Of a stretch of 33,817 bases of DNA, positions 21,835 through 30,830 are shown piece after piece. The DNA lies in the NCBI GenBank assembly GCA_046542315.1, contig JBKHBO010000014.1, forward strand, positions 1 to 33,817. Reading direction: 5' to 3'. The stretch's first letter is position 1. The number at the start of each line of letters is the position of its first letter. Made by a program: the position numbers and the translations under genes. Origin of the DNA: PWPR01 sp046542315. GTDB taxonomy: Bacteria > Bacillota > UBA994 > PWPR01. The notes beneath the pieces were generated by a model. The model saw only the letters and a list, made by a program, of their open reading frames with translations. It was not told where the DNA came from and searched no databases.

Positions 21835-21862
21835 TAAACTATATTTTATTAAGAGGTGAAGT

Positions 21863-23092
21863 ATGAATAAAAATTTACTTAACAAATATGCGAGAATATT
21901 AGTTGAAAATGGAGTTAATCTTAAAAAAAAGCAAACATTAGTCATTAGCGCTCCTATTCAAAGTGCTGAACTGGTTAGAGAAATTTCAAAAGTAGCTTAT
22001 CAGGTTGGTGCTAAAGATGTTGCTATCTTTTGGAGAGATGCTTTAAGTAGTAAAATTCGTTTTACTTATGGAAAAGATTCCTTATTTGACATGATACCTT
22101 CATGGCAAAAAGAGTTCTTTTTGTCTTATGTAAAAGAAGGTGCTGCTTTTATTTCCATTACAGGAACAGATCCTTCTATCATGAAAGGTGTAGATCCAAA
22201 AAGAATGCAAAAATATTCAAAAACATATAATGAAGAACTGTCTGAGTATCGAGAGAAAACTATGAGTAACGAGCTATCATGGTGTGTCGCTGCTGCTGCT
22301 ACAAATGGTTGGGCAAAAAAAGTATATCCAAATTTAGAAGAGAATCTAGCAGTTGAAAAGCTGTGGAAAGATATATTTAAAGCAACGAGAACAAATCTTG
22401 ATGATCCTGTAAAAGCATGGGATGAGCATACAGAGAGAATGAGAAATAAAATAAAGATTTTAAATGAATATCAATTTGACTTGCTTCAATTTAAAGCAAA
22501 TAACGGGACAAACTTTACAGTAGAATTGCCTAGTGACCACATTTGGACTGGTGGGAGTGAAGAAACTAAAGATGGTAGAAAATTTATAGCAAACATACCT
22601 ACTGAAGAGATCTTCACTTCACCAAAGAAATATGGTATAAATGGTAAAGTTGTTAGCTCTATGCCTCTTAGTTTTAATGGAAATTTAATTGAAGACTTTG
22701 AGTTTGAAGTTAAAAATGGAAAGATAGTTAAATTTAGTGCTAAAGAAGGCTACGAACAACTAAAAGAATTAATTAACACAGATGAGGGTTCAGCATACTT
22801 TGGTGAAGTAGCTTTAGTGGAGGATAATTCACCTATATCAAATATGAATACAATCTTCTTTAATACATTATTTGACGAAAACGCTTCTTGTCATTTAGCA
22901 ATAGGGCAAGCTTATCCTATGACGATTAAAAATGGCCAAAATATGGATAAAAGTCAATTAAAAAAAAGGGGCTTAAATGATTCACTTGTCCATGTTGACT
23001 TTATGATAGGTACAAAAGACCTAGCTGTTTATGGTAAAATGAAAAACAGTGAGATAATACCAATCTTTCAAAATGGAAACTTTGCGATATAA
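21863..23092 (+). CDS. Aminopeptidase, M29 family
   Basis: This 409-residue leucyl-type metallo-aminopeptidase (AmpS/PepS/AmpT family) has the metal-binding residues in their usual order: NIPTEEIFTSP (Glu, about residue 253), GEVALVED (Glu, about residue 317), CHLAIGQAYP (His, about 344), LVHVDFMIG (His, about 375) and the C-terminal Tyr region LAVYGKM. The N-terminal domain begins NKYARILVENGVNLKKKQTL, typical of the family. It is cytoplasmic and releases N-terminal amino acids from peptides. The ATG at 21863 follows AGAGGTG and a TGn-extended promoter. It lies 45 bp before the formate dehydrogenase genes with no terminator between, so readthrough into them is possible, though a functional link is not obvious. 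Confidence 0.93.
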   Translation: MNKNLLNKYARILVENGVNLKKKQTLVISAPIQSAELVREISKVAYQVGAKDVAIFWRDALSSKIRFTYGKDSLFDMIPSWQKEFFLSYVKEGAAFISITGTDPSIMKGVDPKRMQKYSKTYNEELSEYREKTMSNELSWCVAAAATNGWAKKVYPNLEENLAVEKLWKDIFKATRTNLDDPVKAWDEHTERMRNKIKILNEYQFDLLQFKANNGTNFTVELPSDHIWTGGSEETKDGRKFIANIPTEEIFTSPKKYGINGKVVSSMPLSFNGNLIEDFEFEVKNGKIVKFSAKEGYEQLKELINTDEGSAYFGEVALVEDNSPISNMNTIFFNTLFDENASCHLAIGQAYPMTIKNGQNMDKSQLKKRGLNDSLVHVDFMIGTKDLAVYGKMKNSEIIPIFQNGNFAI

Positions 23093-23137
23093 CTATACTA
23101 AAATACTTATAAATAGAAAGAAGGGGCTGTTAGAACT

Positions 23138-23605
23138 GTGCAAACAATTAGTAATAATGATTTATTGGAACTGATGGATATTGTTAACAATAATAGGAAT
23201 GATAAAGGCGCTTTAATGCCTGTTTTACAACAAACACAGGACTTATTTGGATATATACCTCAAGAAGCTGCAAAAATCATATCCAAAGAACTTAACGTAT
23301 CACTTGCTAAATTATATGGTGTTATAACCTTTTATTCTCAATTTAAATTAGAGCCAAGTGGAGAATATACAATAAGTGTTTGCTTAGGAACTGCATGTTA
23401 TGTGCGTGGTGCAAGCAAACTCATCGAAGCGATAGAAAAAGAATTAGGTATAAAACTACATGAAACAACAAGTAACAGAAAATTCACACTAGTTGACACA
23501 AGATGCTTAGGTGCATGTGGACTTGCTCCTATTATGACAATAAATGATGATGTATATGGCAAAGTAACTGTAGATAACATACCTGAGATTTTAAAAAAGT
23601 ATTAA
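23138..23605 (+). CDS. NuoE-like [2Fe-2S] thioredoxin-fold subunit of NAD-linked formate dehydrogenase
   Basis: This 155-residue subunit carries one [2Fe-2S] cluster on C82, C87, C123 and C127 (CLGTACYVRGA and DTRCLGACGLAPI). The KLYGVITFYSQF segment before it is typical of NuoE/HoxE/HylA-type proteins. The GTG at 23138 follows AAGGGG; no ATG fits. It is the first of three genes encoding an electron-transfer complex with the NuoF-like and FdhA subunits. With no other complex I genes, this is a soluble NAD(P)-dependent, possibly ferredoxin-bifurcating formate dehydrogenase. It should pass electrons between the flavin subunit and a partner, in the cytoplasm. Confidence 0.9.
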   Translation: MQTISNNDLLELMDIVNNNRNDKGALMPVLQQTQDLFGYIPQEAAKIISKELNVSLAKLYGVITFYSQFKLEPSGEYTISVCLGTACYVRGASKLIEAIEKELGIKLHETTSNRKFTLVDTRCLGACGLAPIMTINDDVYGKVTVDNIPEILKKY

Positions 23606-23623
23606 TAAAAGGTAGGTGTAATT

Positions 23624-25456
23624 TTGAAATCATTAAATGAATTGAACCAGAAAAAGAGAGAGTTCTTTGATAAATATCAAACTAAACATGGACACTTAAG
23701 AGTGACTGTTGGGATGGCTACATGTGGATTATCAGCTGGGGCAAAACCTGTGTACGAAGCATTAGTGGAAGAAATCAAGGAACTAGGGTTAAGTGAAGTC
23801 GACATTGTAGAAAGCGGCTGTATTGGAACATGTTCTCTTGAACCTTTAGTTGAAGTTTATAATGAAAATGGTGAAAAAGTTACTTTTATAGAATTAGACG
23901 AAAAAAAAGCTAGAGATATTGCAAGAAATTATTTAGCCGAGAGAAACTTAGAAGCTGTTGCTGAATATTTATATATAGATGAGAAACGCAAACTTTATTA
24001 CCAAAAACAAGAAAAAGTTGCTCTTAGAAATTGTGGAGTAATTAATCCTGAAAGCATAGAAGAGTATATAGCTGTAGATGGCTATCAAGCGCTTGCAACT
24101 GCAATAAGTAGTATGAGAAAACAAGAAGTTATAAATATAATAAAAGATTCAGGCCTAAAAGGGCGAGGCGGTGGAGGATTTCCAACAGGTGTTAAATGGC
24201 AATTTGCATCTGACTCTCCTGGAGATACTAAATATATCATATGCAACGCCGATGAAGGCGACCCAGGTGCTTTTATGGATCGATCAATATTAGAAGGAGA
24301 TCCACACGCAATTCTTGAAGCTATGGCTATTGCAGGTTATGCAATTGGTGCAAGTCAGGGGTATATTTATATTAGAGCTGAGTATCCGTTGGCTGTTGCA
24401 AGACTTAGGAGAGCTATTAAGCAAGCTAAGAACCATAACCTTTTGGGTAATAACATATTAGATACAGATTTCTCTTTTGATATTGAGCTAAGGCTAGGCT
24501 CTGGAGCTTTTGTTTGTGGTGAAGAAACAGCATTAATGAGTTCTATTGAAGGAAATAGAGGAATGCCAAAATCAAGGCCTCCTTATCCAGCAACTAAAGG
24601 TCTATGGGGGAAACCAACTAATATAAATAATGTAGAAACTTTTGCTAATATACCAACAATCATTCGTAATGGTGTAGATTGGTTTAGACAGTTTGGGACA
24701 ACCAATTCACCTGGAACAAAAGTTTTTGCTCTAGGTGGAAATATTAATAATACTGGACTTGTAGAGATCCCTTTGGGCACTACAGTCAGAGAAGTTATAT
24801 TTGAAATTGGTGGTGGAATACCAGATAATAAAGAATTCAAAGCTGTACAAACAGGAGGTCCTTCTGGGGGCTGCATAACAAGCGAGCATTTAGATACACC
24901 AATTGATTACAATACCCTATTAGAGTTAGGATCAATGATGGGCTCTGGAGGAATGATAGTTATTGATAATGAATCATGTATGGTAGATATTGCTAGATTT
25001 TTCTTAGACTTCACGGTGGATGAATCTTGTGGGAAATGTACTCCTTGCCGAGAAGGTACAAAAAGAATGCTTGAAATTCTTGATAAAATAACCCAAGGCA
25101 ATGCTTCTATGGAAGACCTAAATCGATTGGAAAGATTAGGTAATACTATCAAGAAATCTTCTCTATGTGGTTTAGGACAGACTGCCCCAAACCCAGTTCT
25201 TTCAACATTAAGATATTTTTACGATGAATATGAAGCCCATATAAAGAACAAAGAATGTCCTGCAGGAGTTTGTAAAGCATTAACTAAGTATTTTATAACA
25301 AATGAATGTATTGGCTGTACTAAGTGTGCTCACGTCTGTCCAGTAGATGCAATTTCAGGAGAAGTCAAACAGCTGCATATTATTGACCAAGATCTATGTA
25401 TAAAATGTGGAGCTTGCATGGAAACATGCCCTGTTAATGCAATTATTCTAAAGTAA
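23624..25456 (+). CDS. NuoF-like flavin/NAD(H)-binding Fe-S subunit of formate dehydrogenase
   Basis: This 610-residue subunit has three parts. Residues 1-115 are a thioredoxin-like [2Fe-2S] domain (MATCGLSAGA and GCIGTCSLEP). The NuoF core follows, with FMN/NADH motifs LKGRGGGGFPTGVKWQF, CNADEGDPGAFMDR and GAFVCGEETALM, and the N3-type cluster SCGKCTPCREG near residue 470 plus a later Cys. Last are two C-terminal 4Fe-4S motifs, CIGCTKCAHVCP and CIKCGACMETCP. This is the HydB/HylB/NfnB-like NADH-oxidising module found in bifurcating hydrogenases and formate dehydrogenases. The initiator is TTG at 23624, behind AGGTAGGTG. It is 18 bp after the NuoE-like gene and 14 bp before fdhA, so all three are one operon. 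Confidence 0.92.
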   Translation: MKSLNELNQKKREFFDKYQTKHGHLRVTVGMATCGLSAGAKPVYEALVEEIKELGLSEVDIVESGCIGTCSLEPLVEVYNENGEKVTFIELDEKKARDIARNYLAERNLEAVAEYLYIDEKRKLYYQKQEKVALRNCGVINPESIEEYIAVDGYQALATAISSMRKQEVINIIKDSGLKGRGGGGFPTGVKWQFASDSPGDTKYIICNADEGDPGAFMDRSILEGDPHAILEAMAIAGYAIGASQGYIYIRAEYPLAVARLRRAIKQAKNHNLLGNNILDTDFSFDIELRLGSGAFVCGEETALMSSIEGNRGMPKSRPPYPATKGLWGKPTNINNVETFANIPTIIRNGVDWFRQFGTTNSPGTKVFALGGNINNTGLVEIPLGTTVREVIFEIGGGIPDNKEFKAVQTGGPSGGCITSEHLDTPIDYNTLLELGSMMGSGGMIVIDNESCMVDIARFFLDFTVDESCGKCTPCREGTKRMLEILDKITQGNASMEDLNRLERLGNTIKKSSLCGLGQTAPNPVLSTLRYFYDEYEAHIKNKECPAGVCKALTKYFITNECIGCTKCAHVCPVDAISGEVKQLHIIDQDLCIKCGACMETCPVNAIILK

Positions 25457-25470
25457 AAGAGGGATTAATA

Positions 25471-28140
25471 GTGATAAAAATTAAATTAAATAATAAGGAA
25501 GTAAATGTTCCAGAAAATTATACGATTTTACAAGCTTGTCGAGAAAACAATATTGATATACCTACTCTATGTCATGACCCAAGACTAGAACCAAGCGGTT
25601 CTTGCAGGATGTGTGTTGTAGAATTAGCTCATAATAATGCAATTGTAACTGCTTGTACTACTCCAGTTAGTGAAGGGCTTGAGATACTAACAGAAAGTGA
25701 AGAAGTTGTCCAAATCAGAAAAGATATTTTAGATTTAATGTTAGCAAATCACCCATTAGATTGCTTGACTTGTCAGGATAACGGGCAATGTAAATTACAA
25801 GAGTATTGTTATTTATATGATGTAAAAGAATCGTCTTTTGATGGGGAAGTAAAACAATATGAAATAGATGATTCAGATCCATTTTACATCAGTGATCAAA
25901 ACAAGTGTATTAACTGCGGACTTTGTGTAAGAGTTTGTGATGAGCTGCAACAAACTAAAGCACTAGGATTTGCTGAACGAGGATTTAAAACTCATATAAG
26001 CCCTTCTTTTGACTTCAATTTAGATCAATCTGTATGTGTGTCTTGTGGTAACTGCGTCGCAGTTTGCCCAAGTGGCTCACTAAGCCCTAAGATTGATGAT
26101 AAATTCCGTTATTGGGAAGTTGAAAAAATTAGAACGACTTGTGGCTATTGTGGTGTAGGATGTCAGCTGGATCTATTAATTAAAAATAATAAGGTAGTTG
26201 ATGTAAAACCTGCATTTGGGCCATCTAATGATGGGTTATTATGTGTTAAGGGTAGATTCTCTTATCACTTCTTAAGTCATAAAGATAGGCTAACTACTCC
26301 ATTAATAAAAGAAAATGGAGAATTTAGAAAAGCAAGTTGGGATGAAGCTTATCAACTAATTGCTGATAAGATTAATACGATAAAGAATGAGTATGGACCT
26401 GATGCAATTGGTGGATTCACTTCTGCTAGGTGTACTAATGAAGATAATTATGTTTTTCAAAAACTTTTTAGAGCTGATATCGGAACAAATAGTATAGACC
26501 ACTGCGCTCGCCTCTGACACTCCTCTACAGTTGCCGGTCTGGCAACAACATTAGGTAGTGGAGCAATGACAAATAGCGTTGGCGAAGTTAAAAATACTAA
26601 AGTTTTCTTTGTAATAGGCTCTAATACAACAGAGAATCACCCTGTTATTGCTGCTCAATTAAGACAAGCAGTTGAAAATGGAGCTAAATTAATTGTAGCT
26701 GATCCAAGAAGGATTGACTTAGTTAGAGATGCAGATGTTTTCTTACAAGTAAAACCAGGAACAAATATTGCTTTATTGAACGGTATGATGCATGTAATTA
26801 TTAAAGAAGACTTGATAGATAAAGAATATATTGAAAATAAAACGGAAAATTTTGCACAATTAAAAGAATTAGTTGAAAAATATACTCCTGATTTTGTTGC
26901 TGGCATTTGTGAAGTAAATGCTGAAGACATAGTCAAAGCTGCAAGAATTTATGCTTCTGATACGGCAAGCATTCTTTATGCAATGGGTATTACACAACAT
27001 GCTTACGGAACTAATAGTGTAATGTCAGTATCAAACTTAGCACTAATGTGTGGAAATGTAGGAGTAGAAAATGGTGGTGTTAATCCATTGAGAGGTCAAA
27101 GCAATGTACAAGGCGCTTGCGACTTAGGTGGATTACCTGATGTTTACCCAGGCTATCAAAAGGTATTTGATAAAAAAGCTAATGAGAAATTCTCTAAAGC
27201 TTGGGGTAAGGAGTTGCCAAGCAAAACTGGATTAACAATACCTGAAATGATAGAAAAAGCTAATGACGGTAGCGTTAAAATGCTTTATGTAATGGGAGAA
27301 AATCCTTTAGTATCAGATCCTGATTTGAACCATGTTATTTCTGGAGTAGAAAATTTAGATTTTCTAGTAGTTCAAGATATTTTCTTAAGTGAAACTGCTG
27401 AATATGCAGATGTAATATTGCCTGCAGCAGCTTTTGCTGAAAAGAATGGTACATTCACTAATACTGAAAGAAGAATCCAATTGGTTAACAAAGCCGTAAA
27501 TGCACCAGGCTTAGCTAAACCTGATTGGCAGATATTAATGGAATTAAGTCAATATCTAGGTGGAGATTATCATTATGATAATGCTTCTGAAATTATGGAT
27601 GAAATAGCTACTTTAACACCTCAGTATGGTGGAATATCTTATGATAGATTAGGAGAAAATGGTATACAATGGCCATGTCCTGATAAAGAGCATCCAGGAA
27701 CAAAGTTCTTACATAAGGGAGAATTTGCTAGAGGCAAAGCTCTTTTTGTGCCTAGCGAATACATTGAAAGCGATGAACAAATATCTAAAGAATACCCTTA
27801 TATCTTAACAACGGGTAGAGTTTTATATCACTATCATTCAAGAACTATGACTGGAAAAACGGAAGGTCTAAATAAAAAATCTCCTCATTCATTTATCGAG
27901 ATTAATCCTACTACAGCAAATAAGCTTGATATAACTGATGGTGATTGGGTATTAGTTAGTTCTGCAAGAGGCGAAGTTAAAACAAGAGCCAAAGTATCTG
28001 AAATAGTAGCAGAAAATATTGTGTTTATGCCTTTTCACTTCGCTGATGGTGCAGCTAATTACTTAACTAGTACAAATCTTGACGAGCAAGCTAAAATACC
28101 TGAATTAAAAGTAAGTGCAGTAAATATAAAAAAATTGTAG
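25471..28140 (+). CDS. fdhA: Formate dehydrogenase catalytic subunit, selenocysteine-containing
   Basis: This 889-residue selenoprotein oxidises formate (or reduces CO2) at a Mo/W bis-pyranopterin site. Domains in order: a plant-type [2Fe-2S] N-terminus (CHDPRLEPSGSCRMC), the His-ligated 4Fe-4S (HPLDCLTCQDNGQC), two 4Fe-4S sets (CINCGLCVRVC and CVSCGNCVAVCP), the 4Fe-4S of the Mo domain (CGYCGVGC with a later Cys), then the Mo-pterin and C-terminal MopB domains. The in-frame TGA at 26515-26517 is Sec349 in HCARLUHSSTVAGL, the exact place of the catalytic Sec in FdhF-type enzymes (VCHUPSVAGL-like). Translation continues for 540 codons. A SECIS hairpin follows at 26530-26546. The GTG at 25471 follows AAGAGGGA. 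It is the large subunit of the NAD-linked complex with the two preceding genes. Confidence 0.95.
26530..26546 (+). promoter_or_regulatory. Bacterial SECIS element of fdhA
   Basis: GTTGCC and GGCAAC form a 6-bp stem closing a GGTCT loop, starting 12 nt after the UGA at 26515-26517. A GGUCU-type loop is also the SelB contact in the E. coli fdhF element. Confidence 0.9.
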
Positions 28141-28155
28141 AATGGAAATCATAAT

Positions 28156-29484
28156 ATGAAAGAATTTGGTACAGCTGTTATTTTAGCTGGTGGGCAAAGC
28201 ACAAGAATGGGCTTTGATAAACAGTATTTGCAGCTAAACAATCAAAATATAATTTCATATTTATCAGAAAAATTATCCATCATTTTTGATGATATAATTG
28301 TTGTAAGTAATACTTTAGAAACTGGTGACTATAATACGTTTCGAGTTGTTTCTGATGTTATTAAAGATAAAGGCCCGCTAAGTGGTATACATAGCGGGCT
28401 ATTATCTGCTAAAAGTGAGTTTATTTACTTTATAGCATGTGATATGCCTAATATAAACTTAGATTATATTAGATTTATGATAGAAGAGATAGAATCTGCA
28501 AATAATCAGCCTTTGGCCATAGTAACACGATTTAAAGACTGGATTGAACCATTTAATAGTTTCTATCATAAGAAAATGATTGACCTAATAGAGAATTATC
28601 TAAAAGCTAATCAATCTATATATGAGTTAATTAAAAAAGTAGATAGCATATTAATTGAAGAAAGTATAGCTAGAGAATATTCTCCTGACTGGGATATGTT
28701 TATTAATCTAAATACATTTAAAGATGTGAAGGAATTTATGAATAAAAACAAAGTTACAGAGTTTCATAAAATACAAAAATTCGAGAATGGCTTCCTCACT
28801 GAGCTGAATGATGAAGTGATTGTAGAAAAACCAATAAAATTATTTGTTAACAAAAAGCATATAACCACTTTTAGTTGCTCTCCGCACAATTTAAAATCAT
28901 TAGCCATTGGGCACCTCCTCACGAAAAATATTATTAGCTCAATAACTCTTATTGATAGCATATATATTGGTAAAAACTGTATTCAAATTAAAGCTGCTGG
29001 CATTAATATTACTAAGTTTTCAACAGATGTCTATACAGCTTTAAGTAAGATTAGCCCTTTAGATGAAAATTTCTTGAAGTCAATAAACTACTCTCTAGAC
29101 ACAATAATTAGTATAATGAAAGAATTTAGCACTTATTCAAAAACATTTTTAAAAACTGGAGCTGCTCATTCCACGGCTTTTCTAGATAAAGATAAAATAG
29201 TTCTATTTTCTGAAGATATTGCTAGACACAATGCAGTCGATAAACTAATTGGAAATGCTCACATAAATCAAATTAATACTAGTAAACTAGCAATTTTAAC
29301 AAGTTGTAGGGTATCCGGAGAAATTATAAGCAAGGTTATAACTCAAAAAATTCCCGTTTTGATATCTCAATCAGCTCCATCCAATATAGCCATTGAATTT
29401 GCAAAAAAATACAAGGTTACCCTTATTGGATTTGCTCGTAAAAATCGTCTAAATATTTACACTAATTTCATAAATTTGGCATAA
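28156..29484 (+). CDS. Fused MobA-FdhD: Mo-cofactor guanylyltransferase plus formate dehydrogenase accessory sulfurtransferase domain
   Basis: This 442-residue fusion has two domains. Residues 1-195 are a MobA nucleotidyltransferase (LAGGQSTRMGFDKQ, DKGPLSGIHSGL, ACDMPN), which adds GMP to molybdopterin. Residues 205-442 are an FdhD domain: LLTKNII, FLKTGAAHSTA, EDIARHNAVDKLIG, SCRVSGEIISK, SAPSNIAIEFA and TLIGFARKNRLNIYT. FdhD normally transfers sulfur to the cofactor through a Cys loop (CxxC, or TTGCG in many Firmicutes). Here the aligned stretch KFSTDVYTALSKISPL (residues 287-302) has no Cys, and GG of the TGGxHxA motif is GA. It starts 15 bp after fdhA, so it is cotranscribed. Separate MobA and FdhD genes are usual; the fusion is logical, as both act on FdhA. 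Whether the FdhD half still transfers sulfur is uncertain. Confidence 0.88.
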   Translation: MKEFGTAVILAGGQSTRMGFDKQYLQLNNQNIISYLSEKLSIIFDDIIVVSNTLETGDYNTFRVVSDVIKDKGPLSGIHSGLLSAKSEFIYFIACDMPNINLDYIRFMIEEIESANNQPLAIVTRFKDWIEPFNSFYHKKMIDLIENYLKANQSIYELIKKVDSILIEESIAREYSPDWDMFINLNTFKDVKEFMNKNKVTEFHKIQKFENGFLTELNDEVIVEKPIKLFVNKKHITTFSCSPHNLKSLAIGHLLTKNIISSITLIDSIYIGKNCIQIKAAGINITKFSTDVYTALSKISPLDENFLKSINYSLDTIISIMKEFSTYSKTFLKTGAAHSTAFLDKDKIVLFSEDIARHNAVDKLIGNAHINQINTSKLAILTSCRVSGEIISKVITQKIPVLISQSAPSNIAIEFAKKYKVTLIGFARKNRLNIYTNFINLA

Positions 29485-29597
29485 AACAAACACGTTTATC
29501 TATCTTAGAGAAGCATTATTTTTCTAAAAGTATTTAATTAAAAAAGTCTGAAAATAAGGCCGATTTAAGGTTGAATTTTTGGTAAGACTTTGTTATG

Positions 29598-29617
29598 TTA
29601 TGTACATGTTGACATAA
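29598..29617. promoter_or_regulatory. Inverted repeat upstream of the chromate-type transporter genes
   Basis: TTATGT (29598-29603) and ACATAA (29612-29617) form a 20-bp interrupted inverted repeat 33 bp before the first transporter start. A TTGACA overlaps its right end, but no well-spaced -10 is visible, so promoter assignment is uncertain. The rest of the 166-bp gap holds nothing else recognisable. Confidence 0.35.
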
Positions 29618-29650
29618 AGAATGTGCTGTATATGAAAGGTGTTAATAGTT

Positions 29651-30238
29651 ATGTCGAATATTGGTTTGACGACTCCAAAAAGTAAGGAGCGCTCAAAGGT
29701 ACTTGGCGAACTTTTTGTTACATTTTTAGGGATAGGTGCTTTTACTTTAGGTGGCGGATTTGCGATGATCCCCTTGATTGAAAAAGAACTAGTAGAAAAA
29801 AAACATTGGGTTAGTGAAGAAGAATTTTTAGATGAAATTGCAGTTGCTCAATCAGTACCAGGAGCTATTGCTGTTAATACCGCAGCAATTACAGGTCACA
29901 AAGTAGCAGGTTGGACTGGTTCATTAATGTCTACATTAGGTGTAATGATACCATCAATCACAATTATATTGCTCATTGCAATGTTCTTAACTAACTTTGC
30001 GACGCTGGAAATTACACAATCAATTTTTAGAGCAATAAGACCGGTTGTAGTAGCTCTAATTTCATACTCAGCTTATAAATGTTGGGATAGTCTGGCAACT
30101 ACAAGATTTAACATTATTGTTGGAATTATAGCACTTTTAAGCTTAGGAGTAGTACATGTTCAACCTATAATTGTAATTTCTGTGGCAATTGCTTTTGGGA
30201 TTATGAGAAAGGTGAAAATCAATGGAGCTTATAAGTAG
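29651..30238 (+). CDS. Short-chain chromate-type (CHR family) transporter subunit 1
   Basis: This 195-residue membrane protein corresponds to one half of ChrA. The domain signature LGIGAFTLGGGFAMIPLIEKELV leads to a six-helix hydrophobic region with AVAQSVPGAIAVNTAAITGH. Short-chain CHR proteins act as pairs. The second half overlaps by 17 bp and is in the right order, so the two probably form a heterodimer. The ATG at 29651 follows AAAGGTG. Known members export chromate, but anaerobes often have these genes without chromate exposure, so the natural oxyanion is uncertain. Location after the molybdenum-cofactor and formate-dehydrogenase genes makes molybdate, tungstate or sulfate handling a possibility, which is inference only. 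Confidence 0.87.
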   Translation: MSNIGLTTPKSKERSKVLGELFVTFLGIGAFTLGGGFAMIPLIEKELVEKKHWVSEEEFLDEIAVAQSVPGAIAVNTAAITGHKVAGWTGSLMSTLGVMIPSITIILLIAMFLTNFATLEITQSIFRAIRPVVVALISYSAYKCWDSLATTRFNIIVGIIALLSLGVVHVQPIIVISVAIAFGIMRKVKINGAYK

Positions 30239-30743
30239 TTTATTTCTAACCTTTTTAAAAATTGGCGCTTTCGCTTTTGGTGGTGGCTTTGCAGCTATAC
30301 CATTAATCCAAAGTGATGTAGTAGCATCTCATTCATGGATAACTGGAAACGAGTTTGCAGACATTATGGCTATAGCCAGTATGACTCCAGGACCAATTGC
30401 AGTAAATAGTGCAACTTATGTGGGCTTTAAGATCAGTGGTATTGTAGGAGGTATTATTGCAACTTTTGGAGTTGTGTTAGTATCTTTTGTTACTATTGGA
30501 ATAATAGCTCAAGTAATGTCAAAATTTTCTGATAATAAATATGTGCAATCAGTATTTGAGGTATTAAGACCAGTAATCATTGCATTAATTGCATACGCTG
30601 CAATTACTACTGGCGAAACTGCTTTTGTAGATTATCGTGAAATTATAATCTTCTTGGCAGCAATAGCGATATTATTTAAGACAAAAACTCACCCAATTGC
30701 TGTAATAACTGGGTTTGGCATTCTGGGTGCAATTATATATTAA
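30222..30743 (+). CDS. Short-chain chromate-type (CHR family) transporter subunit 2
   Basis: This 173-residue partner of the preceding gene has the equivalent signature LKIGAFAFGGGFAAIPLIQSDVV and MAIASMTPGPIAVNSATYVG, followed by four to five helices. The ATG lies inside the end of subunit 1 (17-bp overlap) behind AAAGGTG, which ensures coupled translation and roughly equal amounts. The opposite topology of paired CHR halves is known for the family and would complete an antiparallel transporter. It is followed by a strong terminator, so it ends the transcript. Confidence 0.87.
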   Translation: MELISSLFLTFLKIGAFAFGGGFAAIPLIQSDVVASHSWITGNEFADIMAIASMTPGPIAVNSATYVGFKISGIVGGIIATFGVVLVSFVTIGIIAQVMSKFSDNKYVQSVFEVLRPVIIALIAYAAITTGETAFVDYREIIIFLAAIAILFKTKTHPIAVITGFGILGAIIY

Positions 30744-30746
30744 AAC

Positions 30747-30780
30747 AAAAGCTACGCTGATTATCAGCGTAGCTTTTTTA
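30747..30780 (+). terminator. Strong intrinsic terminator after the transporter pair
   Basis: AAAAGCTACGCTGAT and ATCAGCGTAGCTTTT form a 15-bp perfect stem with a 1-nt nominal loop (opens to about 3-5 nt), followed by TTTTTTA. Confidence 0.92.
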
Positions 30781-30790
30781 TTGACTCTAT

Positions 30791-30830
30791 AAATGGTGTT
30801 GGCTTTTATTCGCCAACACCATTTATGTTT
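30791..30830. terminator. Second hairpin downstream of the transporter terminator
   Basis: AAATGGTGTTGGC and GCCAACACCATTT form a 13-bp perfect stem with an 8-nt loop, then ATGTTTT. It is a back-up terminator, or a second structured element, 10 bp after the first. Confidence 0.6.

Noticed and set aside
26566..28140. Separate 524-residue molybdopterin oxidoreductase gene
   Set aside because: It is the continuation of fdhA after Sec349; the internal ATG has no ribosome-binding site and the codons between the UGA and this ATG match the family.
23138..28140. Fragment of respiratory complex I or a hydrogenase
   Set aside because: Only NuoE- and NuoF-like subunits are present, and the third subunit has the formate dehydrogenase Sec motif and Mo-pterin domains, not an H-cluster or NuoG-only domain.
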